Translations under genes and position numbers: made by a program | The notes under the pieces: model-generated | Seen by the model: the letters and a program-made list of their open reading frames with translations, nothing else | The model's database searches: none | Told to the model about the DNA's origin: nothing | Shown: piece after piece, positions 38,858-50,200 of the stretch | Position numbering within the stretch: position 1 is the first letter of the stretch | Layout of the letters: each line of letters begins with the position of its first letter | Source of the DNA: Heterodera schachtii | Taxonomy: Eukaryota > Nematoda > Chromadorea > Rhabditida > Heteroderidae | NCBI GenBank assembly: GCA_023374025.1 | Contig: SIJG01000001.1 | Span: 4,966,828-5,030,827, forward strand | DNA length: 64,000 nt | Reading direction: 5' to 3'

Positions 38858-40578
38858 TCAAAATTCGCGCAAAGATGCAAACGGCGAATTTGCCGTGCCG
38901 CGAAGGACGGACGACGACTGTCGGTGTTGCTGCGAAGTGCCGGCCAATTGGGATAAGTCACTGCTGCTCCTTCCCGCGCGTTGTGCGCTTCGTCTCGGCG
39001 GAATGTGCAGTTCGTCCGGGTCCCATCCAAATGCGTCAAGCACTTCTTCTTCAATTGTTTCGTCACAGTCGTCGCCCGGACATTTACTGGGGAATTCCAA
39101 CTCCCTGAAAAATTAGTCACTGAGGAATTCTTTCATAGATTGGAAAAGGATTTGTTAAAAAAATAGGGCCAAATGGAGATACGAAGCAGCTGATTGAGAA
39201 CAGCCAAGCAATTAAAAGTAAAAAATTGGCGGTTTAAGGGGAAAAATAACATTGTCGCCGGGGGAGGGGAGTTACAGTACGCCCCCCCCCCCCCCCTCAG
39301 ACCAACCTGAGCATGCAATTGCCATGGAGAGAACTTTCGCAAGATGGGCATGTGAAGGAAAGTCGGCGAACTACGATTGGATGTCTGCACAAGGCGCATT
39401 TTGGCAGGTGAAAATAGTTTTCGAGCATCGGCTCGAGCTCAGCAACAGCGGAGGGGTGAAGACGGATGACGCCACTCTCTCGTGGGTCGTCGCTCCTTTT
39501 CTGGCAAATTTTTGTAACAAGACATTTACACTTGGAATAGGCCGTCTTCCTCCCCACCCACATTCAGTAAAAATGTGTAACCAAATCCGATTCAACGGCT
39601 GCAAAAATGATAATGGTGAAGTATGTTTTTTTTAATTTAGAAATTTCAAAAAATTTGTGGTGAATTGCTGATTTTTCAAAATTTTTCCAAAAAATCGCTG
39701 AAATCTTTTGAAGAATTTTTTTCTTATAAATGATTCGGGGATGAGGAAACGAGCTGCTCCCAATGGTGACACCAGTACCCCTGCCCCTGTCCCCCCTCAC
39801 CACGACGACGACCCATCCCTCCGCGTTGAGTTTGTCGATCAATTTCTGCGCCTTTTGCATGGTCCATCCGTTGCGCTTCGCGTAAAGCAGCGCCTTTCCG
39901 ACAGCCAATTCGCCGTCCCCCGCGGCGTTTTCTGTCCCATCGTCGTCCGAATTCGTTTCGTCCATCGCCGTTGATGCCATTCGATTTGTGGCCCGTTCTG
40001 CGTTACATTCGGTGAGAAACATCAAATTTTGCCATCGATAAAACATTGCCAATTCGTCCTCAGCCAAAGGCCCGGCACTGCGAAGGCCGTGACGGAAGTG
40101 CAACTCCGAAATTAGTATCAAAAATTCCTTTCGTCTGGCAAATTCGTCAGCCACCTGAGTAATTTGTGCCGTTACAAATTGCTTTTTTCACTTTTCTTCA
40201 CCTGAACAACCCGAAGTCCCAATGGACTCAGTTTTGTGTTGAGCATTTGCAAAAGACTTTCCAAAATAAGGAAATTCTCTTCTGTACCGATTGATTTTAT
40301 TGCTGAAAAGACAAAAGCTTAAAAAAAGAAAAGTCAAAAAAAAACCTTTAAAACGGTCATTTTCCACAGCGTTGCAAATTTTGAGAAAAATTTTGCCAAC
40401 TTCCGAAGACTGAAAAATGCAAAAACAAATTTGATGCAATAGAAAAACAATTAAAACGCACCTCAACATAACGGACTTTGATCAGAAATTGCAAAAACTC
40501 GCGGTGGATGTCTCCGTACTCGGAGCAGTGACCCAAAAGTGTGTTAATTGTTGCCCCTCTCGGCGGAGCCAATGCCAT
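38858..40578 (-). CDS. SMC5/6 complex subunit NSE1 (NSMCE1)
   Basis: NSE1 is a RING-like subunit of the SMC5/6 DNA repair complex. Exons (coding order): 40462-40578, 40346-40409, 40202-40302, 39801-40154, 39307-39500, 38858-39104; 358 residues, phases all consistent. The winged-helix part (GDIHREFLQFLIKVRYVE; LLQMLNTKLSPLGLRVV; VADEFARRKEFLILISELHF) is followed by LHPSAVAELEPMLENYF and a variant RING: CALC...CPSC...LHGNC...CPGDDC. An acidic insert (MDETNSDDDGTENAAGDGE) lies in the middle exon. The Ser/Arg-rich tail extends past the RING. It lies 159 bp upstream of the NRK-MoaE start and 139 bp downstream of the RRP1 stop, all on one strand. Confidence 0.88.
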
Positions 40579-40717
40579 TGCGAAAAATGTCTTTCGGAAG
40601 GAAAATTGAGGAAATTTCAAAATAAATGACAAAATAAAACCAAGTCAAAAGCTAATAGAGAATAAAAAGAAACATTTTATGCCCCAAAAATTGGAATTTA
40701 TAACAATGGCGACATTG

Positions 40718-42226
40718 TCAAGAGCTGCTGTTTTTTCGGCGTCGCTTTTTCTTACGCATTTTCACGCCCTCCAAATTTGGCACCGGGAAAGGGTCATCGC
40801 CTTGGGCCGCACATTCGAATCTGTAAATGCATTTTGAGTTTCATGGGATAAAGTACAAAAAACATGAATTAGCACTTAATTTGCAACCCAAAAATTTATT
40901 ATATGTAATTTGTTTTATTATGAAGAAATAAAAAAAATGGGTCTTTGTTCAAAAGTATGTACGGAAGTAAATAACCAAAAAAAATAAGTCCAACAGTAAT
41001 TTTATCTGCTTCACCAATATCCCCTTAAATGCTACACTATCCCTACTCTTTGCTTTTCGTTCACTTACTTCTTACACAATGCGTAAATTCGCTTCCTTCC
41101 TCCGACTTGGCACTTTCTGTTGTTTGCCAACCTCAAAAAGTAACTCCCCAATTCGCTTGTAGTCAAATTCAAAAGACGACGATTTTTCTTCAGTTTTCTT
41201 CTGTAAATTTTCCAATGTTTGGCATTAATTTCGGAAACTTCCGCCCCCAAATGCTTTGTCCACCTTTTCTTCTTCGTCTTCTGTTACATTTTGCTGTTTC
41301 TCGTCGCAATTTTCGTCCGTTTTCTCCGCTTTTCGTTGCTCAAAATCGCAAAGTATCGCATCGAAAATGTCGGAACAAATTGTGCGGAAAAAAGAGTCAC
41401 TGAATTAATTGACAATATTTCCATTTAACACCATTTGTTTATTTCCCACGAAATTTGCTCCTGCAACAGTTGAACATAAGGCCAAACAAAGTCCAACGAG
41501 CGCTGTGCGTCCAATGGAAAGGCATCGCAATTTTTGCCGGCGTTCCCTTCGTTCGGCGTCACTTTCGCTGTTGCCACTGTGTCCAATTCGTCCAACCAAA
41601 CGGACGCGCAATGGAATTTCAAAGACTCGCACAAAGGCGAATTGGCACTGAGCAGCGAAGAGCGAAACATTTGCAAAAATTGGTCACACAATGGCGAGTC
41701 CCAGCGGTGGGAGGACAATCGACGGAACAAAGTGCGAACCAAACGACGGACCAACTGAAAATAACAAGCGGAATAAGTGACAGTTCAGCCATAAGAAAAT
41801 TGCGATAACCATGAGAAATTTGTCCATTCGCCACCGGTCGATGTGCGGCCATTCCTTCGAAAGCGTAGTGAACAAAGCAACGACAAATTCAAGCAGTTGC
41901 TCATCGGTACGAAAATAATTGCAAAGAGCGCAGATTTCATCCGCAAGCTCCTCCTGCAAAGTCATTTTGTCCTGCATCCAAAGCGCATAATGCAACCCTT
42001 TGCAAAGTCGCGCTAACGAAACGGAGGAAAAACCTAAGAAAAGAAAAGGGAACTGTCAACAAAAAGTGTTGGAAGTGGAAGAAAGTGCACCCTTTGCATC
42101 AGTCTTCGTCCTTTCTTTTATGTGCGTTCGCAAGTGTTTCATGGCCCTTTGTCGTGCCGTTGGCTCACCGCTGGCCAATCGCTGAGCAAAAACAATTTCG
42201 ACTTCTTCCATGTCCTCGTCCATCAT
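40718..42226 (-). CDS. Ribosomal RNA processing protein 1 (RRP1/NOP52)
   Basis: Nucleolar factor for 60S subunit maturation. Exons (coding order): 42091-42226, 41810-42033, 41450-41754, 41264-41399, 41076-41200, 40718-40820; 342 residues. Family landmarks in order: VFAQRLASGEPTARQRAMKHL, KGLHYALWMQDKMTLQEELA, KEWPHIDRWRMDKFLMLVRR, LKFHCASVWLDEL, and late FEFDYKRIGELLFEVGKQQK. The C-terminus is strongly basic (MRKKKRRRKNSSS), as expected for a nucleolar protein. The start is the Met pair MMDEDMEEVE; an upstream in-frame Met would add 15 residues. It is the first gene of a three-gene minus-strand run. Confidence 0.9.
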
Positions 42227-42965
42227 AAAAAGGTACGTAAGCCAATAGAAGCACAGTTCTTGTAAATTCAATATGAAAAAAAAGAAATTGCAAAAATTAA
42301 GATAATGAGGAAATTGGAATTTTAAAATCAGCCGGCCGTGATAGTATTTTAAGAAGCAACTAGTTTATGGGCCCAGCCTCGGAAATTTTAGGGTTCGATT
42401 CGTAGGGGATGATTTTCTTTATTTTATTCATTTTTTACCCATATTTTGGGCAAAACGCCAAATAGATAAAAGAAGTTTTTCGAAAATTTTAGGTTTTAGG
42501 TTCAAAAAATATAAACTTAAAAAAGGTTCTAAAAATTAGAAAATTGGCTTAACCATGGTTTTCGTTCTTTTCAGATCACTGGGAGCTCAGGAAAAAAAAT
42601 ATGTAAAAGCCTAAAAATTGCATCTCTATTAATTACACTGGAACAACTCGAACTGTGAGTCGGATTGTATATACTTAAATCGAATGGACAGAGAACAACA
42701 AATCGAGTTGGACGTATTGAGTCGAAAAATGACGCAAAAACTAATGCAAACAGAAGAATTTCAGGCATACCTTTTTATCACTTCATTTTTCTATTCTTGG
42801 GTGATTTTTATCAAACAAAAAAGGTTTAACTTTAGGAATTATGGGTAGAATTAGCGAAAAGAAATCAAACATTTGGAAAAAGTGGCGAAGCGACGAAACG
42901 GCGCAATGGCAACGAACAGACAAAAGTGACGAATCGGCAGAACGATACTTCGGACCTTAACGATT
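42227..42965. promoter_or_regulatory. Divergent intergenic region RRP1 / unknown gene
   Basis: 740 bp between head-to-head starts, AT-rich in the left half. No gene seen. It should hold the promoter of the RRP1-NSMCE1-NRK/MoaE run. A short ORF at 42841-42959 (MGRISEKKSNIW...) could be 5' UTR of the plus-strand gene. Confidence 0.45.
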
Positions 42966-43740
42966 TTGCTGTGCCCAAAGTCCATTTTCTTGAAATTCAC
43001 AATAAAAAGGCGCAAAACTTCGCACGATTGGACGGGAAAACTTATCGCAGATGAATTAGGACAGTTCGTTCGTGCCATTCGCTTGGCTATGGGTGTATTT
43101 AAAGATGGAAGTGAGTGGGGGAGGGGGGGGGGGGGAGAGACTGCCACGACAAATTGCATTTCCTTTATGATTTGCCTTTTAGCACAAATGGCTCGGTTTG
43201 AGGACCAATTGCCCCCCGCCAAAATGATAAGTCCTGACTCCGTGTCACTTTATATGGCCCACATTCGACTCGAAAGATTTTGCGCTTCTGAGCATTTCCA
43301 TGTTGGAAAGTTTGGTTTAGCCACTCGTCAGATCGCCAATTTGTTGCGGGCGTTCACTCAGAGAGTGTCTGGGCAAGTCAAAGGCATTGTACAAAACATT
43401 AAACACAGAGCAAATTGGGTGTAACGTTTCGGCTTGGACGGCCTTTCCTTTCTTTTTGGCAAGTCCCTTCCATGAGCGAATGTAAGAGACATTTAAGTGC
43501 CCCCTCCTCCCCCCCCCCTTTTCTTTGGTAATTGTGACTTTCCCTTTCTCTTTCAGCATTTACAGCTTGGAGCGTTGTTCCTTCTTAGCCGATTCTTTGT
43601 TCCGTTTGTTCACCAAATTTTATGAATGTATCAAATGGCATTTCCGACAAAGCCCAAATAAAAGCGAAATCGAAAAGTTTGGAGCAGCAATTCTCAAATT
43701 TGGCCGTTTTGTTTGTGGGACGCTGAGAGAAGTGAATTAA
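42966..43740 (+). CDS. Uncharacterised protein, phased three-exon gene
   Basis: Exons 42966-43110, 43183-43420 and 43557-43740 join in phase to give 188 residues, beginning MLCPKSIFLKF. The first intron (72 bp) contains a poly-G run. The protein has alternating hydrophobic and basic stretches (ADELGQFVRAIRLAMGVF; RQIANLLRAFTQRV; YSLERCSFLADSLFRLFTKFYECI) that look amphipathic, with no clear signal peptide. I thought of a PEX11-type peroxin from the overall pattern, but the match is too weak to name. A donor at gaa|gtgaat (43733) and acceptor cccttcag at 43796 would instead add a further exon, 43797-44012, in phase; the 3' end is therefore uncertain. Convergent with Elongin B. Confidence 0.5.
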
Positions 43741-44436
43741 GAAAATCAAGAACTTTAGCGAAATGGCTAAAATAACCTAATGAAAGTGCCCTTCAGATGC
43801 AAACTGTGAAACAGCCGAACATTTCCCAAAATATGACCACTCGTCACTGGGCGCCAAACTTAAACTGGGCATCCCCAAGTGCTTTTCCGATTCTGATTAA
43901 CAGAAAAGCAACTAATCATATCCAAAGTGAGAAAAATATTTGGAAGGACTTTGGCCCACATTTAAGGGCGACAACGCGGGTTCCTTTTGTCTCCCGAGCT
44001 CGACTACGATAGGCACCGAATTGCTGTTACCATTCACTCTTCGAAAAATAAAACAGAAGACAAAAGGAAGAAAAGAGCAAAAAACAATCACCGGGAGAAT
44101 AAAGTTTCGACAGAGAATTTTTTCGATTTGCCGGACCCACTGAAATTGATGCACTGAGGCAATCCAATGCATAATTAACTTTCATCACCTTTTATTTTTA
44201 GAGGATTGTGTAAATTGACACTCGAATACTTAGACGAAATGAAGCCAAAGTCCAATCAGCAAATTTTGTGAGCGATCTCGTCGATTTCCCTGCTTTTATC
44301 ACACTCAAATTTGTCGTGTGACAATAATTAATTTAATCAGTAAAAGGTGTTTAATGCTTTCGGTATTATTTATTTCCAATAAAATTTGGCAAAGTCAACT
44401 GAGAAAATCACTGCCCTCTAAAATGTTGTGGTGTCG

Positions 44437-45052
44437 TTACTCCTCGACCATTTCAACTTCGGACTGTTTGTTCTGTGCCATTGCTTCGGGCACCGGCGGG
44501 GCGATTGTCATTGGCACTATGTCGGGACTTTTGCCATCCTCTGTCAATAAGCCATGAACTTTAAAACAGTTCGAAGTCAGGTTGTGAGTAAACCTGGCAA
44601 AACCAACGCCAACACAGCCGGGCCTACAAAGGAACGACTTTACCGCATAAATCGGCAGTTTTACCATCCGCTCGTGCATTTTTCATTGTGAATCCCAATT
44701 CGTGCAACGTTTGCTTCTCGTCGATTGCCTCCCATTCCGTCCGCTGCTCATTGGTCGGCTTGCACAGAGACTGTTTCTCGGGTGGCACCTGAAAAGCGTG
44801 TCATCATTAATCACCCACTTCCCTCAAAACCCAATACAGTTCCTGACTATTCCGTTGATTAACGAGACCATATTTTATGAGTGAGAATTGGCACCACCTT
44901 CAGAATGCCCTCCACCACTCTTTTCAGATCTTTCGCTGTCCAATTCTCCCGCGCCTGCACCAGCAAATGTTGCTTCTTGCGCAGAATTTCAAAATAAAGC
45001 TCCTGATAAAACAAAGGAAGTGAAGAAAAGAAAGGGCCGAATTTCTTACCAT
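44437..45052 (-). CDS. elb-1: Elongin B
   Basis: Ubiquitin-like adaptor of Elongin BC / cullin-2 E3 ligases. Exons (coding order): 45050-45052, 44898-45002, 44665-44788, 44594-44623, 44437-44558; 127 residues. Family blocks: EILRKKQHLLVQARENWTAKDLKRVVEGILK, split over the first two introns, then KQSLCKPTNEQRTEWEAIDEKQTLHELGF and the C-terminal SPDIVPMTIAPPVPEAM (matching the PPELPDVMKP tail region). The only suitable ATG is directly followed by a gtaaga donor, so the first coding exon would be the initiator codon alone; another upstream exon cannot be excluded. It lies 292 bp downstream of the UEV gene on the same strand. Confidence 0.85.
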
Positions 45053-45344
45053 TAGAAAAACGGCAGAAAAAAATAATAAATAAAATTAAAATAAATTAGG
45101 TAATATAGAAATGTGGAAAAATAAGCAAAGCTTCAAGATATGCTTCGGAGCTAAAATATTCATTTGTCATAAAATGTCTGGGAGTTTTTATTTTAAAATC
45201 AGTTACAGTGAAGAGACAAAACAAACGAACGAACAAAAAGGAGGAGCTAAATTCGAAGGACTCAAATTATAACGAAATACCACGACAAATTGGGGCAAAA
45301 ACCGATGGAAGGAATATTCGTTTGAAGGAACGGAGTGCAACCCA

Positions 45345-46683
45345 TCAGTACGACGAACCTTCGGCGGGCTGGGAAAGCTTCGAATTCTCTTTGGCCGTCA
45401 TCAGGTGCCTATAAAGAACAAAATGAAAGAATGTGGAAATTACATTCTAAACCAACAATAAATTAATTGTAAGTCGAATGATTTTTACCGGTAATATTGG
45501 AGAATCTTGACTCCACAAAAAAATTATTTTTTTTTCTGTTATGAAACGACCAATTCGGGGGCTTCGTTGCTTCTGTTTACAAATATGATATAAAATTTTC
45601 AAAATCGTTGTTTTTATCATTGTTTTAAAATCCGATTTTCGAAGTTTGAATTATATAAATATTTACGTCTAACAGCACTCGATAATTTGTTGAATTAGAT
45701 GAGCATTTATCACCTTGTCAATAATTAATTTTAGGAACATTTGGTCAAAATTCGGAAATTAATTTTGCAAATCTGATGTCATATTTGTGATCAGAAGCCC
45801 CCCAAAAAACCCCGCGGATTGGTGTTTTAATGAGATTTTTATGTTTTCCAGTATTACCTTTTTGACGAATTGAAAGAATGGTACATAGAACAATTAAGAG
45901 TATTAATGGCATAGGCCAACCTCCGTATGTCCTCGAGCACAGTCTTTATATGATAAGAAGGGTTCCACTGACGAAGTGACGGAACCACGCGTTTGTCGAC
46001 CTTCAAAATGCCAATGACCAACGACTTTTCCAAAACCCACCACTCCGTTCTGCTGATTCACTCCGTTCATGTTGATTTTGGTGGTAAAGCGAACGACCGG
46101 CGCTTCCCGCGGGTAATTTGGTCCACATTCAATGCGCAAATTGTAAATTCGTCCCTCAAATGGCGTCTGTAAATGGGAAAAAAGCGATTACATTTATTAG
46201 CCAATCAACAGTTAGGTCCTAATCAACTAATACCCTGGCATTTTGGATCTTTCTTTTTTATTATCAATAACCCTTATTTTTAGATATTATGAATTACTGT
46301 CCAATAGGTTAGTAAAAACAAGTATTTTTCATGTAAATGTATCAGCAAAAATATTGCGAATGATACCAATTTTTGGTTATCTTGTTTCTGATGGATACAT
46401 AAAATCCGATTGAAAAGTAATTTATAAACATCGACCACAATTTGGGGTTTTCAATAAGATTTTCAACACAAACTCTGCTTGGTCCGATGATCATCCCAGT
46501 CCACCGACTCAATGTCATGTCGTCGTCATCCTCCAAACCCCATGAAATTGTGCCGTCCCCTTTACCCTTCTGCCCGTCTTCGAGCTCTTCAAGAAGTCGA
46601 AAATTACGAGGAACTTCGACTTAAAAAATTATGTTTTTCAAGAAATAAGGCATTCAATTCGCAAAATTACCTCCGGATGACAT
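45345..46683 (-). CDS. uev-1: Ubiquitin-conjugating enzyme E2 variant (UEV1/MMS2)
   Basis: UEVs pair with UBC13 to build Lys63-linked ubiquitin chains. Exons (coding order): 46671-46683, 46474-46619, 46041-46166, 45921-46000, 45345-45408; 142 residues, phases consistent. Matches the family along its length: [76 protein letters not shown], and [19 protein letters not shown]. As expected for a UEV, there is no catalytic Cys in the usual place. The large last intron (45409-45920) contains an inverted-repeat element related to the 53.5-55.5 kb transposon. Confidence 0.95.
45485..45865. mobile_element. Inverted-repeat element in the last UEV intron
   Basis: The left part (from about 45487, ggtaatattggagaatctt) and right part (to about 45862, tccagtattacc) are inverted copies and resemble the arms at 53644-53830 and 55110-55295. 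No coding capacity. Confidence 0.7.
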
Positions 46684-47253
46684 TTAACAAAGTAAAAGCA
46701 GCTTAAACCGAATGACAATAATGACAAACAATTAGGTAATAATAAATACTCGAAACTAAACTAAAATCAAATCCAGTAAATTTAAAGAATAAATTCAGTT
46801 AACGTTAACACATGTTAAACTAAATTATAAGGGTGGTGGAAAAAATATAGCTGAAGACGAGAGACCCAAAAAGTAAATAAGTAACCCATCGTAGAAAGCA
46901 AAATAGGAAATTCAAAGAACATTTAATCAACAAATCTAATTATAAGTGCAAAATTTTTTTTTTGCATTTTTGGAAAATTGAAGAATATTAACAAACAGCC
47001 AACTTTGATTTTACATGTATTTTTTATCATTCGAATCCTCTCGTATTTGAATTTCTCATCGAGAGGATTCAAACTATAAAAATTTTATTTTTCGAAATAT
47101 TTTTTAAGCAATATATATTGTTGTGAAACTAATTGTCTGACAGGAAAAGGATAAAACACATTTTACTTTTAATTAGGAATTACCATTTATGTATATGAGT
47201 CTTTTATTGTTATTAAAAAGTTTTTGATCAGTAGCATCCGATTTACATTCTTC
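46684..47253. other. Intergenic region between UEV and SIN3
   Basis: AT-rich with no gene. It contains a 13-14 bp stem hairpin at 47031-47074 (ttcgaatcctctcg / cgagaggattcaaa). Confidence 0.5.
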
Positions 47254-50200
47254 TTATTCGTCTACACTTTTTGAAGAATAAATATTGAAACGGAGAAATT
47301 TGAATTCATGGTGTTGACAAGGACGAGAAGTGCAACCGGTGGTCATCCATCTGGCCTAAAGTGGGATAGAACGCCAGATCTGAGACTTTAACATACGCTA
47401 AGCTCAGTGTCATCCTTGTGAAATTTGTCCAGCCAAATGTTGAATTTCTTTGTATTTGCAATGGATTTCTTCCGAAATGACTAAACAAAGAAAAAACGAA
47501 ATAACATTAAATTTCATATTTCCAATAAGTCCACCTTTCTATTTCTGCACTTTCGGATTAATGTATCAGAAAGCATTTCAGTATCAGACACATCGCGTAG
47601 TTGAGGAATCAGAATGAAGCCATTGCTGACATAGAAATGCAACATTTTGTTGGTGGTCGGCTCTTCACTGTTGTTTTTGGCGGGACTTTGGCCTGCCACG
47701 GACGAACTAGCGAAATTACACTGGAGGAATTTGGCCAAGGCACGACGATAGCGCATATTTCTGGCCAAGAATTTTGGCTGTCCGCTCTTCCATCCCCTTT
47801 TTCTAGGCAATGAGTCGTCGTCCAAGTCGCAACCCTTCAAATGCGAGTGTTTTTGAGCCCGGATTCAAATGGTTTGCCTCGTCCTTGAGAAAATGCTTCC
47901 AGTTGTGCAGTGCCACCACATTGGCACTCTCTTCTTCCTCTTCCTCCTCCTCACTTTCCGTCTCGTCCGTGTCAATCAGTTCGATGGTCACCACCGGATG
48001 TTCGCGATTGAAAAAGAACATTTTGAAGCAGTGCTGATTGAGCAACACCTGAAACTGTGGACGAGTTCCAAAGGTCCCTGGTCTATCGGACCTTTTCCAT
48101 CGCTTCGCTGTAGTCTTTGTCCACACGAGCAGCGGGTTGCCCACTTTCGCACCCATTGACTCGCTGGTCGAAATATTTCTCGAACTGTTCGACACATTGT
48201 CCGCTGGCCGAGTCGCCGACAAAGTTTTGCAGCTGACGAACCAACGTGTTGACAAGTTTGTCCATTGTGAACAAAACGTATGCTCTGGTGTCGAACATGC
48301 TTCTGGCAATGAATTGGCAAATGTGTTTCCGCTGATGTTCATCTACAGAAGAAAAGACCTCAACGTGTCCTCGAATTTGGAGGCGTCGACTTGGCCATCC
48401 AGCAGATTCTTCATTTCCTGCAACATGATCTGGTAGAAATTCTCCGGGTTTTGCAACGGTTTCTTCAGGTCGCGCAGTCCCAAGTGCACGTCAACGGCGT
48501 TCATCAGCTGCGCCTCTACCGAGTCGCCCTTTTCCTCAAACAATTTCTTTTGTCTCTCCCGAATCGCCAACTCCACGTGGTACTCCTCGACAAGCTCTTC
48601 AGTGCGCCTTTTGATCTTTGCTAGTCGATCGCACATGATCGCGTGCAGACGGATGAACAGCACCCACGGGTTGGTACCGTAGAACATCACATAGGCGAGT
48701 CGATGTGCGTCGGTACTCAGTCGAACCACACATTGGGAGGAGAACGGAGCAGCAGCAGAGGCAGCAGAACCGTCGCGGATTACTCTCTCGCCACTCTCTT
48801 TCTAATGACGGGGACAAAATGTTCAGTTTTCACTTTAAGAAAGTAAATTTGATGCTTTTCTTGGCCCACCCTTTGAGACGTGCCACAGCTGTCCACTGAT
48901 TGACGTCGTTGTCGCCCTCGGCGTTGCCGTGCGCTTAAAATTGGTTGCCTTTCCCCTTCCTCCGCTCCTTCGTCAGTGCCACTCGGCTTTTCGTCCCCTC
49001 TGCTGGTCGTCTCGCTTTCATCCCCACTTTTTTCTGCATTTCGAAATGGGATAACACTTATCCTTCCGTGACCCTTCCTCACCGCTGGTCTCCTCCACCT
49101 CCTCGTTGTCTGCAAAGGCCATTTCGATGTGCAGCATGAACAGTTTGGGGATGATCGAATGCAGCACTTCCTTTATCTTCGCCTTCTCCCTCTTCGGGAT
49201 GTTGGGCTGCCGTTTGATGTAATGCAAAAGCAATTCGTTCGTCTCGTGAAACACTTGCGGATCGGGTGGATACTCAATGGCAACTTGAGGCCCAAAGTCC
49301 GCCTCACTCTCGCCCGACGCGATGGCCTTTTGCAAGTTCTGAAAGAGAAGCCAATGCGTCGGCGTGAACATCGTTTGCTCATCCATTCTCTTTCCCCTCG
49401 ACTCCCTCCGTTCGTTGCCCACCTCTGTGTAAATGTTCTCCAATTGCTGAATGAATCCTTTGCTGCGTATGTCCTTCAGGTCGTTCGCTTTGAAGGTCAG
49501 CGCCTGATGGTCCAAACTCTTCAGGTAGTTCTTCTCCACTTGGTCCCGCCAAATTTCGTTGTACTCCTTGCGCAACCCGCGACACTCCACGTCCTTCTCC
49601 CGGAGACGCCTCAGCACCATCGGCACGGCCACCAGCGGATTCTCCTTCAGGGCGAACAAAATTTTGCCTCCGTGTTCACTGAAAAGCATAGCCGACGACG
49701 AATTTGTGGCTGGAAATGGCCGAACCCGTAGAGTTTCTTCACCGCCCTCGTCAAAAAGGTGGGGGAACAGCCCAAGTCCTCCTCGCTCATGAACTTCTTC
49801 GCGTCTTCGTGTCCCATCGATTCGATTTTGCGACGCGCGCATTCCAACGCTGTGATGGCGGCCGAATTGACTTCGATGAAAATATCAACCTAGAGAATTT
49901 TGAATTCAGACGAGCAAGTTTAAATTGACAGTACACACCTCAAAGCGTTCGTCCTCCGTCCGATACATTAAATCCTCATAGGGAGACCTGAACAAAATGT
50001 GGAAAATGGTAAAGGGATATTTCATTTGATAGGCCATGCAAATCATTTGTAATGGATTGGACTCTTGAAAAGTGTGAAATAAAAAGAACAGCAGATGATT
50101 CCATATCTCACAGCAATTACTTTTTCGAAGAGATCGGAGCAGAATCTTCCGAGGACCTTAACAAATGATCGTATTTAAATGCAAATATTAAGGTTGCCAA

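Noticed and set aside
42851..43222. 123-codon minus-strand ORF
   Set aside because: Overlaps the phased plus-strand exons of the unknown gene and has a poly-Pro run from the poly-G tract.
47388..47396. SIN3 stop at 47388 directly after exon 21 (ending TELSVC)
   Set aside because: A gtatgt donor at 47396 and acceptor at 47356 add a last exon ([20 protein letters not shown]) that aligns with the conserved SIN3 C-terminus.
49700..49730. Apparent frameshift in SIN3 between [10 protein letters not shown] and [11 protein letters not shown]
   Set aside because: Explained by a normal GT-AG intron (49679-49725) in correct phase, present in both copies.
49129..49731. 200-codon plus-strand ORF over SIN3 exon 15 (and its copy at 57819-58421)
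   Set aside because: Antisense shadow of a well-supported SIN3 exon; its substitutions do not follow its own frame.
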